From NCBI GenBank assembly GCA_016987375.1, contig PJRA01000196.1, positions 1,811,372 through 1,827,146 on the forward strand: DNA of 15,775 bases, read 5' to 3'. The translations under genes and the position numbers were made by a program. Below, piece after piece: positions 1-9,299 of this stretch. Under the pieces are notes generated by a model, which was given only the letters and a program-made list of their open reading frames with translations, was not told the origin of the DNA and did no database searches. Source of the DNA: Brachionus koreanus (Eukaryota; Rotifera; Eurotatoria; Ploima; Brachionidae). Position 1 is the stretch's first letter. Every line of letters begins with the position of its first letter.

Positions 1-197
1 TACAAAAATTGTCGGAATCTCTAGTCACTCTTTGTGTAAAACCTCTTTTAAATGCTCAATAAAGGTTACTTTAGTGTTAACCACTTTGGCATCCATGTAT
101 GACCATAAGTTCTGGATTGGATTGAGACAGCACACGATGATAGAACCTCAATGTTCTGTTGTTTGAACCAGTCGCTCAGTGAGTGAACGGTATGTGC
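1..197 (-). pseudogene. Tc1-like transposase fragment (C-terminal third), truncated by the window edge
   Basis: Read on the minus strand, this encodes the distal part of a Tc1/IS630-type DDE transposase. HTVHSLSDWF and then NIEVL resemble the stretch after the second catalytic Asp. LNPIQNLWSYMDAKV matches the family hallmark (S)PDLNPIENLW, which carries the third catalytic acidic residue; here that position reads Gln in place of Glu. LKEVLHKE, a stop and then LEIP follow, where the family usually has a Trp before the (L/N)xIP motif, so TGG has probably become TGA. Several bases are missing between VLSSCAVS and LNPI, which shifts the frame. The catalytic core lies partly upstream and is not preserved, and the C-terminal end runs off the window at base 1. 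It is a dead copy. The family call is firm; the subfamily is not determined. Confidence 0.8.
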
Positions 198-358
198 TAT
201 ATAGGTAAATTGAAGAGAAAAAAAAATTTTCAAATTAGTGCTTTTATTTTTTTTTGCACTCTAATATTTGTAAAATTCAATATGTAAAAAAATTTAGATA
301 AATAAAATAATTAATTTCTAAGCTTTTGCAACATACTGTACTAGTGTCCACAAGTGAG

Positions 359-823
359 TTTCAGGCTATATTTCACCCTGAAAAACTTTTTTTTAATGGT
401 CAGCATGATTTTAGATCTGGGCATTCCTGTCAAACGGCTGTTCATGAATACTATTCATGATTGAACCTTAGTGATTTGAATTCTGCGAGGGAAAATAAAT
501 TGACTACTCTTTCTGTATTTATTGACTTTAAATAAAAGCTTTTGATGTGATAGATTCTAATCTTCTTTTTTTAGAACTGTTCCACTATGGGTTTGATAAT
601 GAATCCTTGGGACTACTTTCTAATTATTTTAGAAATAGATCACAAATAGTTCGCCTTGGTAAAGAAAATTCAAAATTTGTATCACTTAAGTTAGCAGTTC
701 CACAATGCTCAGTTTTGGGCCCTCTTCTTTTTCTTATTTTTCTGAATGATCTTCCTTTTCTTTTAAAGAAAATTTAGTATTAAGATGTTCGCAGATGACA
801 CAACTTGTCAGTGTTCTTGCTAA
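359..823 (+). pseudogene. Non-LTR retrotransposon (CR1/Jockey-type LINE) reverse transcriptase remnant
   Basis: The translated plus strand shows ordered reverse-transcriptase motifs of a LINE ORF2. FFNGQHDFRSGHSCQTAVHE (about 386-445) corresponds to the fingers motif NxQHGFRxGxSC. LSVFIDFK is followed, after a frameshift, by KAFDVIDSNLL and the SNYFRNRSQIV segment. PQCSVLGPLLFLIFLNDLP is the PQGSVLGPLLFLIFINDLP motif with Gly changed to Cys. After another frame change FADDTT appears at 788-805, the polymerase catalytic Asp pair. Stops interrupt the frame at several points. The continuous piece at 547-777 is only the central part and has no genuine start codon. The endonuclease domain and the 3' half of the ORF are missing. 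The element once copied its own RNA into genomic DNA at a nick; this copy cannot. Separating CR1 from Jockey would need a tree. Confidence 0.88.
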
Positions 824-1012
824 AGGAAAATAAACTTTCTTTATTTCATTATATTTTTGTTATTTTCACAAGAGACAGAGTAAGCTCTTCAAGAGTCTGA
901 CCAGAATTTGCCGGCTCATGATGAAGTCCAGATAAGTCGCATACTCTAGAATTGGGGTGCACGAAAAGCTTATATCTATATCCACATTCCGTTCAATCCA
1001 TTCTGTTCCATA
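824..1012. other. G+C-richer island, unassigned
   Basis: About 890-1005 is visibly less A/T-rich than its surroundings. On the minus strand it holds two overlapping short open frames of about 50 codons. One contains HPNSRVCDLSGLHHEPANSG and the other CTPILEYATYLDFIMSRQ. Neither has a convincing start or a family I recognise. It directly follows the LINE remnant, so it may be a decayed part of that or another element, or an isolated exon. I assign no function. Confidence 0.2.
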
Positions 1013-2498
1013 TCAAAATCAAAAATTTCTAAAAATAATTATATCTTGATGATAATTATGCTTTATTTAAAATTTTTTAATTTTTGAAAAAAAGTTTATT
1101 TTTTTAGAATAATTTTCTATTAACCGTACAATAAAGAATGATGATACTTTTGAGAAGGCTGAGGGTAAAGTAAATGTTTAAATTTTAATATTTGGAGATT
1201 TTTTCGATAAGTTCACAGTTTCAAACTCAATTCTATATCGACATCAGCCTAAATCTTATCTCAAATAGTTAAAAATTAGATGGCATCACTTTTATTTTAG
1301 AATACAATTTTTTTTTTATTTAAATTTTTCAGATTAGGAAAACCATACTCGTCGAAACAAATTCATCAATTAATTACATTCCCATAGAAATCAAAAAAAG
1401 TAAAGTCATTTATTAAATTATCAATACATTTTAAAATATCTTTTTACTTAAAAATCAGTTCGGTTTATTAACCACAAGGGAAATATAATTAAAAATAAAA
1501 CAATGTTGTTTAAGTTTTCACATATCACATTATTCCTATACTTACATAACTGAATTTAATCTTTTGTTTAAACACACTTTTGCACAAACTATTTTCAAAG
1601 CTCTAGTCTCACCAACGCTTGTAACTTAGCCTAGCGTATAACAATATTTAAACTCTATGCACAAGGTATCTAGATATATCTTTTTACTAAAATAATACAA
1701 ACACAATCTATTTACATCTATATTTAATTAATTAATACCTTACTCTATGTACACTGGCTACAGAACGGTCGTTTTCCAAATAATATTAATATTCATAATC
1801 AAATATATTTTAAGTGTTTAATATAATTTTTGAATTTATGTGCATTTAATTTTTTTTCAAATTCTCTAATTTTTTTTATAGAGTTGGTTTCAAATTTTAA
1901 ATTCTTTTAAATCATGCCAAAAAAATTAAATGACCGGAGAATTTGCAGGAGTATTTATTCTTATTTTGAAAATATTAATTTAAACTTACAAAAAAATTAC
2001 CAAATTTATGTTTTTTTCAATTAGATAGTCAACACAAAGTCTAATTGTCTGTTTGAAACATTATCCTGTTTAAAACCTTAATTCCAAGTTAAATTTTGAT
2101 ATTTTGATATGAATACATTGTCACTTAAGTTTTTCTACCATAAAAAAATATAATTACTTATCTGAAATGAATTAATTGCAATATTAATATAGAATTGGTT
2201 TAAAATAATTATTTAAAGAAGATTTTTTTTTTCAATATCTTTATGGCAAAAATTATGGCAAATTTTGCTGCTCCATTAAAACTAATTCAAACCTAAATCA
2301 TTAATTTTATTGAACTTTTTTCGATGCACTAGAATCTATATGCTTTCGATCTCATAAATTATAAGGGTAAAAAGTTCAATTTTATGATTTTTTAATCAAC
2401 AAATATATCAAAAATTAAATCGAATTTTAATTTAATTTCAATTTTTTTTTCAAATAAATCTATTTTCAAGTATAATTTTTATTTTTAATTTAGAAGAT
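1013..2498. other. A+T-rich non-coding stretch
   Basis: I see no open frame with recognisable coding content on either strand, no RNA gene and no long repeat. The sequence is dominated by A and T runs with many stops in all frames. Confidence 0.6.
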
Positions 2499-2545
2499 TT
2501 TCAAAGCTTACTATCTTCATTAAAATGAGATAGTAAACTTTGAAA
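2499..2545. repeat. Short near-perfect inverted repeat (hairpin)
   Basis: The arms at 2499-2516 and 2528-2545 are 18 bases each and complementary except for one C/A mismatch (2507 against 2537). They flank an 11-base loop. The arms contain mixed sequence (core TTACTATCT / AGATAGTAA), so this is less likely to be chance than the pure A/T palindromes elsewhere in the window. It is shorter than a typical animal pre-miRNA hairpin. It may be a remnant of a fold-back element or a structured transcript. No function is assigned. Confidence 0.6.
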
Positions 2546-3748
2546 TGAATATTTATATATTTTTTTTCTAAAAGAACTCATCCATAACAAATATCTTATA
2601 AAATAAAACTTTAGATAAATTTTATTTTTAAAAATGAGCAAAAAATACTTAAAAAAAAAACAACAAAATTCTAGTGCCTAAAGAGGGCCATTAGATGCTC
2701 TGTTTATAAAACCTCTGTCCATTTTTTTATTTCCATTTACATTTTATAAAAACCAAAGTTGTAAAAATGTTAGGGTGTCCGGTTAGTGAAGAAATTCTAG
2801 CTTTCTTTCAATTAATGGGTGTCAATTAATATGTTAAAAAAATTTCATAAATAATTATTTTTATAAGTATCTTTTTATAAATTTTACGCAAAATATTAAA
2901 CAAATAGTTTTTTTAATTAAAATCAAAAGTATTCAAAAAAACGTAGATAATAAATGATGAAAATTATTTTGTTAATACCTGTTTTTCTTATTTTAAAATC
3001 AAAACTTAATGAACCTTAAATAGAAAAAAAAACTTTTCATTTTCTAAATTATTATCCAGTCTTTATTTAAAAAATAAAATAATAAAAATACTTAAACAAA
3101 TTAAACTACAACAAAAAGACAAAATTAAATTTAAAAATTTGTTTTGAATTTATTTTTTAAAACGAACAGATCGTAAGGCTTCAAATCTATGAGCTTTTTA
3201 TTTTTCTTCATTTTGAATGACTTCAATTCTTTTTTAAAGCTCTAAAAGTATTCTAAATAAAAATTTCTAAACCAAGTTAGCTATTTTTTTGAACAAAACC
3301 TAAATTTTTTTAGGCTTGAATTCAATTTTTAAGCTTGTTTTTTTCGGACCAGGTCAAAAGATCAATTTACAGTTAAAGCTTGTTAAAGTTAGTTAAAGCA
3401 TTGAAACATTTATTTTCATTCTGTGAATGAATGGGTCTCTAATAATATTATTAATTAAAATTTAATTTAAATTTGAATAAAACTTGCTCTTGAAAAAACG
3501 AACTTTATTCATACTTTTTATTCTTTTTTTTTTTTTATATTAAATAAGCCTTTGCAAATTCAAATTAAAAATACGATATTTTAAAAATTAATTTAGTCTA
3601 AATAATTAAACAATCTAATTAAAGATTTAACTTTAAATTTAGTCTTTTTTTATTATTATTACTACTAAGGAAACCAAGTAAATAACCAATATCATAACTT
3701 GAAATTACTTTGTTTAAAAAAAAAGCTTTCACGTTTAAAGCTTGATAA
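2546..3748. other. A+T-rich non-coding stretch
   Basis: I see no coding content, tRNA-like fold or transposon motif on either strand. Homopolymer A and T runs and scattered stops fill it. Confidence 0.6.
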
Positions 3749-3937
3749 TCAGATGAAAGATTTCATTTTTGCTTTAAAAATATCGCTAGATTGAGCTTCC
3801 ACTGCATCCACTCCCAACTTATTCCTTGCATGATTTGTTAAGAAGTGGTATCGTTGGGCAAAATTTTTGATTATTTGTCTTTTAATTTTGTATGGATTGC
3901 CTCTTGTAATTCTGCTTGAAAAAGTGAGTGAAGATTG
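3749..3937 (-). pseudogene. LINE ORF2 C-terminal tail remnant
   Basis: On the minus strand an open stretch reads SRITRGNPYKIKRQ, then NFAQRYHFLTNHARNK, then AVEAQSSDIFKAKMKSF and a TGA stop at 3751-3749. This matches the extreme C-terminus of CR1/Jockey-type LINE reverse-transcriptase proteins. There RTRGNxxKL is followed by FxxRxxNxWNxLPxxVVxAxSxxxFKxxLD and then the stop. The WNxLP core is degraded here (NKLGVDAVEA), but the flanking pattern and the position of the stop fit. An in-frame TGA at 3940-3938 marks where the match ends upstream. The polymerase core is not next to it, so this looks like a 5'-truncated insertion, a common outcome of target-primed reverse transcription. The call rests on motif order alone. 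Confidence 0.72.
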
Positions 3938-4878
3938 TCATTTGACGTGATCAATATTTTTTTTAACTAAGTCACCTCTCTTAAAATAATTGAATGTATT
4001 TTTTGTTTAGATTGAAAAGTTGAGGATTCATTGAACTATAAAAAAAAACTCTTATTGTTTTTGTTAAATTTTAGAATTTTCAGATTAAATTTTTGAAAAT
4101 AAAATAATTGAATTAAAAATTGATATAAATTTTTTTTAATCTTTTAAAATCTGAAACATTGTTGGCAAAAGAGTAAAAAAAATTAACTGCCTGATTATTT
4201 ATTTAAATCAAATCAATTTTTTTTTCAAAAAGTGTTTTTAGTATTAAATGATTATGAATGAAGAAGCATATTCATCACTAAGTATTAATTCAATAGAAGC
4301 AATAATGAAATCAAACATTCATTCTATCAACAATTTTCTACATTTTTTTCCTTTCTTTCTTTTTCCTAAAATTTTATATTCTTGAACACCAATGGTGATT
4401 GTGTGGGGACAAACAAACATCGGCTTCTTTGGTTCCGATCATGAAACAAAACAAACAGATTGATAAATTTTGCATTCCAAAAAGCTATTTATTCTTAAAA
4501 ATTTACAAAACAACAAAATATATTCAATATTTAAAAGCTTAATTGATTTGATATTGTCGTTCAATTATTTTCTTGGTCTAGTGACTATTTATTTTAAACA
4601 TTAAATTTATTTTGTTTAGGGTTAAGTTAAATTTTCAAATTAAGGTGTTATTTTTTAGATTTTAGATCTAAATTAAAATCACGTTAATTAAATCTAAAAA
4701 AAATGTTTTATTTCTTTTAAAAACCTGCCGGGCTAGGCCAAAAAATTCTTAATTTATTAAAACTTCTAATTAAATAGTATTTTTTATTTCTTTTTTTTTG
4801 TTGAAACAAAATTATGTATCTCTATCCATTGTCAAAAAAATAAAAAAAGGTAAATGAATTTTAATTAGAAATACATAC
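3938..4878. other. A+T-rich stretch downstream of the testican-like gene
   Basis: No gene is recognised. Around 4390-4450 is a small G+C-richer patch with a 23-codon frame (MVIVWGQTNIGFF...) on the plus strand, too short to support. An 11-base inverted repeat (TTTTTAGATTT and its complement) lies near 4650-4700. The rest is A/T-rich with stops in all frames. Confidence 0.5.
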
Positions 4879-4884
4879 TTTATT
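4879..4884 (-). terminator. Polyadenylation signal AATAAA of the testican-like gene
   Basis: On the minus strand AATAAA lies 125 bases beyond the stop codon of the testican-like gene, followed by a T-rich region. Canonical AATAAA 10-30 bases before the cleavage site is the usual animal signal, so cleavage is expected near 4850-4870. Chance AATAAA is common in DNA this A/T-rich; the position and strand are the support. Confidence 0.55.
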
Positions 4885-5009
4885 AAATGAAAAAAAAATT
4901 TAAAACAAAACTCAACAGAAAAAGACTTCAATTCCAGAAATAAAAAAAATAAATAAAAAAAACTCAATTATTATAATTTAAAGATTAGAAATGACTAAAC
5001 AAAAAATTT

Positions 5010-5963
5010 TCAGGTAAATAGCTTGCAATCAATAGGAGCTTGATTAATATTGCTCAAAGTGTTCTCGATGGGATCTCCATTTTTTCTCACACACCAACAA
5101 GTAACTGTGTTATCGCACTGATTGGGCACAAAGTATCCTTCATAATTGCAAATAGGTGCATAGGACTTGACAGTCAAGGTTAAACTAGAAAAAAAATTAT
5201 TTAAATGTTGGATGTAAAGTCGTTTGGTGTCTTGATTAAGTCTCAAATAGCTGCACTTGGAGCCTATGCCTTGAAAACAAGAGCAGAACTCGTCAAAAGT
5301 CACTAAGTTGTCCGAGTTAAGGTCACACGAGGCGCTTAAATCGCCAATGCATACATCAGACGTGTACTCGTTTATTCTTGACCATTCCAGACGGTCAAGA
5401 GCTCGATTGTGATTGAAATCGAGCTGAGAAAACAAGCGACAAATGGCCTCAGGACAAGAAAACTCTATCGAGTTTATTCGGTCTATTTTTCTCTTTTCTT
5501 CGTCTTTGAGAGAGTCGAAAAGCTCAAAGAGACTGATTTTGAGCATTGTCAGACGAGTGGATGGACATTTTGAAGACATGGCCTTTTTTTTGGATGTCGA
5601 CATTTTTGTTGTCTTGCTGATGGGCCAAGATATTTTCTTCTTAGGCCGTTCAGCACACTCAAATCTATCGGCATTTCTCTTCACACACACTTGATTCGAC
5701 TTGCACACATTTTTGCCACAAGGATCAGAGCTGTTCATCACAGTCGAGTAGACAATTTGATTTATGGCCCCGCTTGCTTTGTCTGCTCTGTCTCTGTACA
5801 AAATGTTTACAATCAATTTGGATGTGTCTTTAGGCTGGGCGGATTTTTTTGATTCTATTGGAGACAATTCATTGTCTTCTGTTAAAAATTCATTGAACAT
5901 ATATTTGGACTCTATTGCCTGCATTAGAGCCAAAATTACTATGACAAATTGCATGCTTTTCAT
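5010..5963 (-). CDS. Testican/SPOCK-like secreted calcium-binding matrix protein (SPARC family), Kazal-less
   Basis: This is an uninterrupted 317-codon frame. Residues 1-19 form a signal peptide with hydrophobic core FVIVILALM and probable cleavage after IES. Residues 82-103 (DPCGKNVC, then QVCVKR, then FEC) match the N-terminal half of the testican follistatin-like module. A Lys/Ser-rich linker (about 106-132) stands where a Kazal domain is expected. The EC domain (about 133-237) has two canonical EF loops with Ca-binding positions D182/N184/N186/D190/E193 and D214/N216/D218/E225. The pattern SCD...DEFCSCF is typical of testicans. A thyroglobulin type-1 domain follows, with C237, C272, C283, C289-W-C291-V and C313. 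One N-glycosylation sequon is at N77. In the family these proteoglycans act in extracellular matrix, and the thyroglobulin domain can inhibit cysteine proteases. The protein ends just after that domain, without the acidic glycosaminoglycan tail. The start is the first ATG before the signal peptide; M4 is an alternative. Family assignment is firm, function inferred. Confidence 0.92.
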   Translation of the reverse strand: MKSMQFVIVILALMQAIESKYMFNEFLTEDNELSPIESKKSAQPKDTSKLIVNILYRDRADKASGAINQIVYSTVMNSSDPCGKNVCKSNQVCVKRNADRFECAERPKKKISWPISKTTKMSTSKKKAMSSKCPSTRLTMLKISLFELFDSLKDEEKRKIDRINSIEFSCPEAICRLFSQLDFNHNRALDRLEWSRINEYTSDVCIGDLSASCDLNSDNLVTFDEFCSCFQGIGSKCSYLRLNQDTKRLYIQHLNNFFSSLTLTVKSYAPICNYEGYFVPNQCDNTVTCWCVRKNGDPIENTLSNINQAPIDCKLFT

Positions 5964-6012
5964 TTCTAATAATTGATCATTTTATAAATGAATTTAAAAA
6001 AAAAACAAAAAC
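5964..6012 (-). promoter_or_regulatory. Possible 3' splice (or spliced-leader) acceptor just before the start codon
   Basis: On the minus strand a long T-rich tract (about 6011-5996) is followed by TTATTAG ending at 5966, two bases before the ATG at 5963. A pyrimidine tract followed by TAG right at the start codon looks like an acceptor for a 5'-UTR intron or for spliced-leader trans-splicing. A TATA-like TTTATAAAAT lies at 5987-5978, but it is too close to the ATG to place a normal transcript start between them. In such A/T-rich DNA these patterns also arise by chance. Confidence 0.3.
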
Positions 6013-6655
6013 AAAATAAAGTTTTCTAAATGTAATAAAATGTTCAAGTATGTTAAATTACCAGGTATTATTTTTTTGAAGCCTTATAAATTCAGGGATC
6101 CCTTAGGGAAGATTAGAACTTGATTGTTTTAACTACAATAGAAATAACAAAAAATCGGAGAGACTTGTCCTATTTTAAAGTACTAATCTATTTACGCAAT
6201 CAATTCTATTTTGGCAGAAAATTTTTTTCTCCATCGTAAATCTATAAAAGATTAAATTTTGAATAGAAAAATAGAAAAAAAAATTATTGAAATAAATATT
6301 TTTTTTTTTAAATAATGCATTTAGTTCAAAATTATAGTTAATGAAAAAGTTTGAGAAGTTTAAGCTGTCAATTTATATCAGCAAAAATAGAAAAAAAAAT
6401 TAAAAAAAAAAACTAAAAAAACTAATCCTTAATTCGACACTAATCCAAATTGACAAAATATATCAAAAGTTTAGAAATTTTATTTTTAAAATAATAAATA
6501 TTTACAATCAAATGGATCGTTTTTTTATTCTAGATTTTATTAGACATAATCTCTTACAGATCTATTACCTGAATATTGAAAAAGTGAAAAAAAGAAAAAG
6601 AAAAATGTTTGCCAAGTGATAGTCAAATTGACGCCTTCGATACTCTAAAATAAAA
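6013..6655. other. A+T-rich upstream region of the testican-like gene
   Basis: This should hold the promoter of the minus-strand gene, but I can point to no specific element with confidence. There is no coding content on either strand. Confidence 0.4.
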
Positions 6656-6727
6656 CTAGGCTCTTTTGAATATTTTGCTCGGCTGAATAGCAGCGTGCAC
6701 TTGGCAGACTTCGGCGTAATTAGTCAT
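6656..6727 (-). other. Small open frame or candidate exon, 23 codons, unassigned
   Basis: The minus strand has ATG at 6727 and then MTNYAEVCQVHAAIQPSKIF, ending at TAG (6658-6656). The patch is clearly less A/T-rich than its flanks and the codons use C and G in third positions, as the testican-like gene does. It lies upstream of that gene on the same strand. It could be a short peptide, an exon of an undetected gene or an old fragment. I recognise no family, and the frame is too short for a firm coding call. Confidence 0.25.
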
Positions 6728-8700
6728 AGTAAATATTTTCCTATAACAAATAGAAACAGTAAAAATAATTACAAACTTTTGTTTTATTAAATTAATTTCT
6801 CAATTTGTTTTTTATTGTTGTTATTCTTGCTTCAGTCAATGGTCTATAGCAACTAAATTGAAAAGTTAGTTGAAGCTTGGCCTTGTTTTCTAAATTTGAA
6901 CATTTTACTTTTTTCAATTAGAATCAAATATTTGCTAGAAAAATCATGAATATAATGTTAAATGGACAAATATTTGCACTAGCGAGAATAAGCCTCAAAA
7001 TGGATTAAATAATCCAAGATTGCTTTTTAATAAATGCTACTTGTAAATGCCCAATTGAGCCTTGAGAACAGAGTTTGTTTTAAGAGAATTTTTTTTTTCA
7101 AATTTGAAATGGCTTTGCTTTTAAGAATTGAATTAAAAATAGCTACTAAGCGAGACCTATGACGAACCCGTACAATTTAAGTGCAAGTGGTTTTTTATTC
7201 AAGATTTAAAATTCTCGGGCCTTAGCTTGTTGTTTTCGAATACTTATTAGCTACTAAATAAATAGAAAAGCATTGGTTCAAGATAATTGTGGCTCTCTAC
7301 TGGATCGTCTTTGCAAAGAAACCAGATCAACTAAATTTTCTTAGAACAAAAAGCCGTACAAATTTTATTAACCATTGTGTCAATTCTATTTTAATCAAAT
7401 ATTTGCTTTATATATTAACTGTTAGTTTGGCACGAAGCTTCCCAGTGAAATTAATATTTGCTAAATTAGCGCCAACATTTTTAAAAAATTCTATTGTCAA
7501 TATTTTTTCTTTAATTTTTATTTATTCCCTGCCTAATAAAATTATTTTTAAAATGATTTAAACTTTTCAATTTCAATATTGTGACAAGTACTGAGAAAAA
7601 ATAAAATTCAAATTGACTTATGAACAAGCCAATTTAAATGCATGATAAAAGCTAGCTTTTACCCGAAGCCTGATTTTTGATCAACTAAACCTTTTAAAAG
7701 TCCATTTTCTATCAAATATTATTCAACTTTTAAGTAACTAAAACCCAATTTGTCCTTTAGAAGTTTAACTTTGGAAATTATTTTATTGTTTTCGAAATGA
7801 TTCGAATTTTAAAAGTGGCCCATTTAAACAAAACATGATAACTTGATCACTAGTTCAATTAGTATAAAATCACTTGATAATTCTTAAGATTAATTGATTT
7901 TCCTGACAAAGAAAAAACAATAAGAGTTTAAAAAATAATAATCATCTATTATTTTTTAAATTTCTTTTTTTCGTCTTTTTTTTGGCAAACTTCAAAACAT
8001 TTTTCTGTATTAAATTTTACAATTTTTAAATACTTAAAATGTTTTCTCAATAAAATATTATGATCATCATTAGTCATTAAAATTTTATTTTCTAAACATT
8101 AAAGTACTGTTTAATGTAGCATTTATCTAAAAAACACTTTAAAAAAAAACCTGAATTTATTGTACTTAAAACATGGTCTAGATGCAATAAGTATATATTA
8201 AAAGAAAAATAATTTGATTCAAATTTTATCGAAATTAATTTTTAAATTTTAAATTGGTTAATTTTTAAGCTTGATTTTTAAGTTTTCTTAAACAATCAAC
8301 TTGAGAAATTTGAATTCATTTAAGTTCGAACACACATTTGGTATCTTGATATTTTCTGTTGCTTTTTTTAAAGGCCTCATTCTCGTGAACGGAACAGATC
8401 TTTGAGAAAAAACTTTTTCTAAAAATTGTCTTATTGAATTTTTTTCTATTAATCGTCATCTTCTCGGTGTATATTAACTGTTTAATTAAGGATCACTTTG
8501 TGATAAAGGAAATAGAATCTGAATAAAGGGAATTAAATTTTTAGCATTTAAAATAGATATTTTTTTAAAAACCTAAAATGATTTTATTTGTTTAAATATT
8601 TATATATGTAAAAATTAGTGTTGGGTACCGTCAATGGCGGTCTCTAGATTCTCTACACAATAAGTAAACAGTAATTAAAATTTTTTCTAAATATTTTTAA
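6728..8700. other. A+T-rich non-coding stretch
   Basis: No supported gene. A 90-codon open frame at 7289-7561 (+) starts with GTG, has Ile/Leu/Phe/Lys/Asn-rich composition expected of random A/T-rich DNA, and resembles nothing I know. A 14-base perfect A/T palindrome lies at 7927-7960 with a 6-base loop. The patch near 8620-8660, just before the Tc1-like pseudogene, is less A/T-rich and may be the decayed 5' end of that element. Confidence 0.5.
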
Positions 8701-9242
8701 TGGATTAAGGACAATAAGAGAACGGGTCGTCCAACTACCTGGACAGCTGCAAGGAAGACAAAACTAAAGAGATTGACCAATAACCGAACTGGAGTGAGTC
8801 AAAGAACTGGAGTCATCTTAATTGATGCAAATGATAAGTCTACTAGTCCGGACAGTGTTCGGTTTGCTGGAAAAGAGAAGTTTCCAAAGAAGGTGCTTGT
8901 TTGGATAGCCATATCTGATCGAGATATTTCTAAACCTCTTTTTCGATTATCAAAGTCGGTTGCCATCAATTCGAGCATCTATATCGACGAATGCTTGAAT
9001 AAACAACTGCTCCCATTTATACATGAGTATCATGAAGACCTTGACTACGTTTTTTTGGCCTGACTTAGCGTCTGCTCACTATTCCATGGTAAGCACAACA
9101 TGGATGAACGAAAATGTAAATTATGTGGCCAAAGATATCAACCCGCCAAATGTCCCTCAAGCGCGCTCAATCGAAAATTTTTGGGGTTGTTTGAGTGAAA
9201 AAGTATACGAGGGAGGTTGTCAAGCCTCAACAGAGCAACAGC
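8701..9242 (+). pseudogene. Tc1/IS630-like transposase pseudogene, internally deleted and frameshifted
   Basis: The N-terminal DNA-binding part appears as KRTGRPTTWTAARK and LTNNRTGVSQR, then jumps into the catalytic domain at TSPDSVRFAGKEKFPKKVLV. The segment carrying the rest of the second helix-turn-helix and the first catalytic Asp is therefore missing. The frame continues through IYIDECLNKQLLPFI to DYVF, where a run of seven T (9050-9056) adds one base and ends the frame at a TGA (9061-9063). The correct continuation is in the next frame: WPDLASAHYS carries the second catalytic Asp, NPPNVPQARSIENFWG the third catalytic acidic residue (Glu), and KVYEGG follows. The copy stops at the N gap. 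Intact family members are about 330-400 residues and cut and paste themselves at TA sites; this one cannot. I identified no terminal repeats. Confidence 0.9.
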
Positions 9243-9246
9243 NNNN
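9243..9246. other. Assembly gap (4 Ns)
   Basis: Four undetermined bases interrupt the end of the Tc1-like pseudogene within an A-rich context. The true length is unknown, so the junction between that element and the sequence to its right is not proven. Confidence 0.95.
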
Positions 9247-9299
9247 AAAAAACAGAATTTAATATCATTTTTATTTTTTGAGATATTCGATTTTAATTT

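Noticed and set aside
200..275. Loose inverted repeat around CAAATTAGTGC and GCACTCTAATATTTG.
   Set aside because: Needs gaps to pair and is short; not better than background.
5443..5976. Two plus-strand open frames of 83 and 70 codons (5443-5694 and 5764-5976).
   Set aside because: They lie antisense within the testican-like gene, whose minus-strand frame has clear domains; the plus-strand frames match nothing.
6660..6780. Plus-strand reading with VHLADFGV, resembling a protein-kinase DFG motif.
   Set aside because: No HRDLKxxN or other kinase motif lies nearby in any frame; a short chance match.
7289..7561. 90-codon plus-strand frame rich in Ile, Leu, Phe, Lys and Asn.
   Set aside because: It starts with GTG, its composition is that of random A/T-rich DNA, and it has no recognisable motif; a chance frame is likely.
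7927..7960. 14-base perfect palindrome with a 6-base loop.
   Set aside because: The arms are pure A/T, so such a palindrome is expected by chance in this background; noted only within the stretch description.
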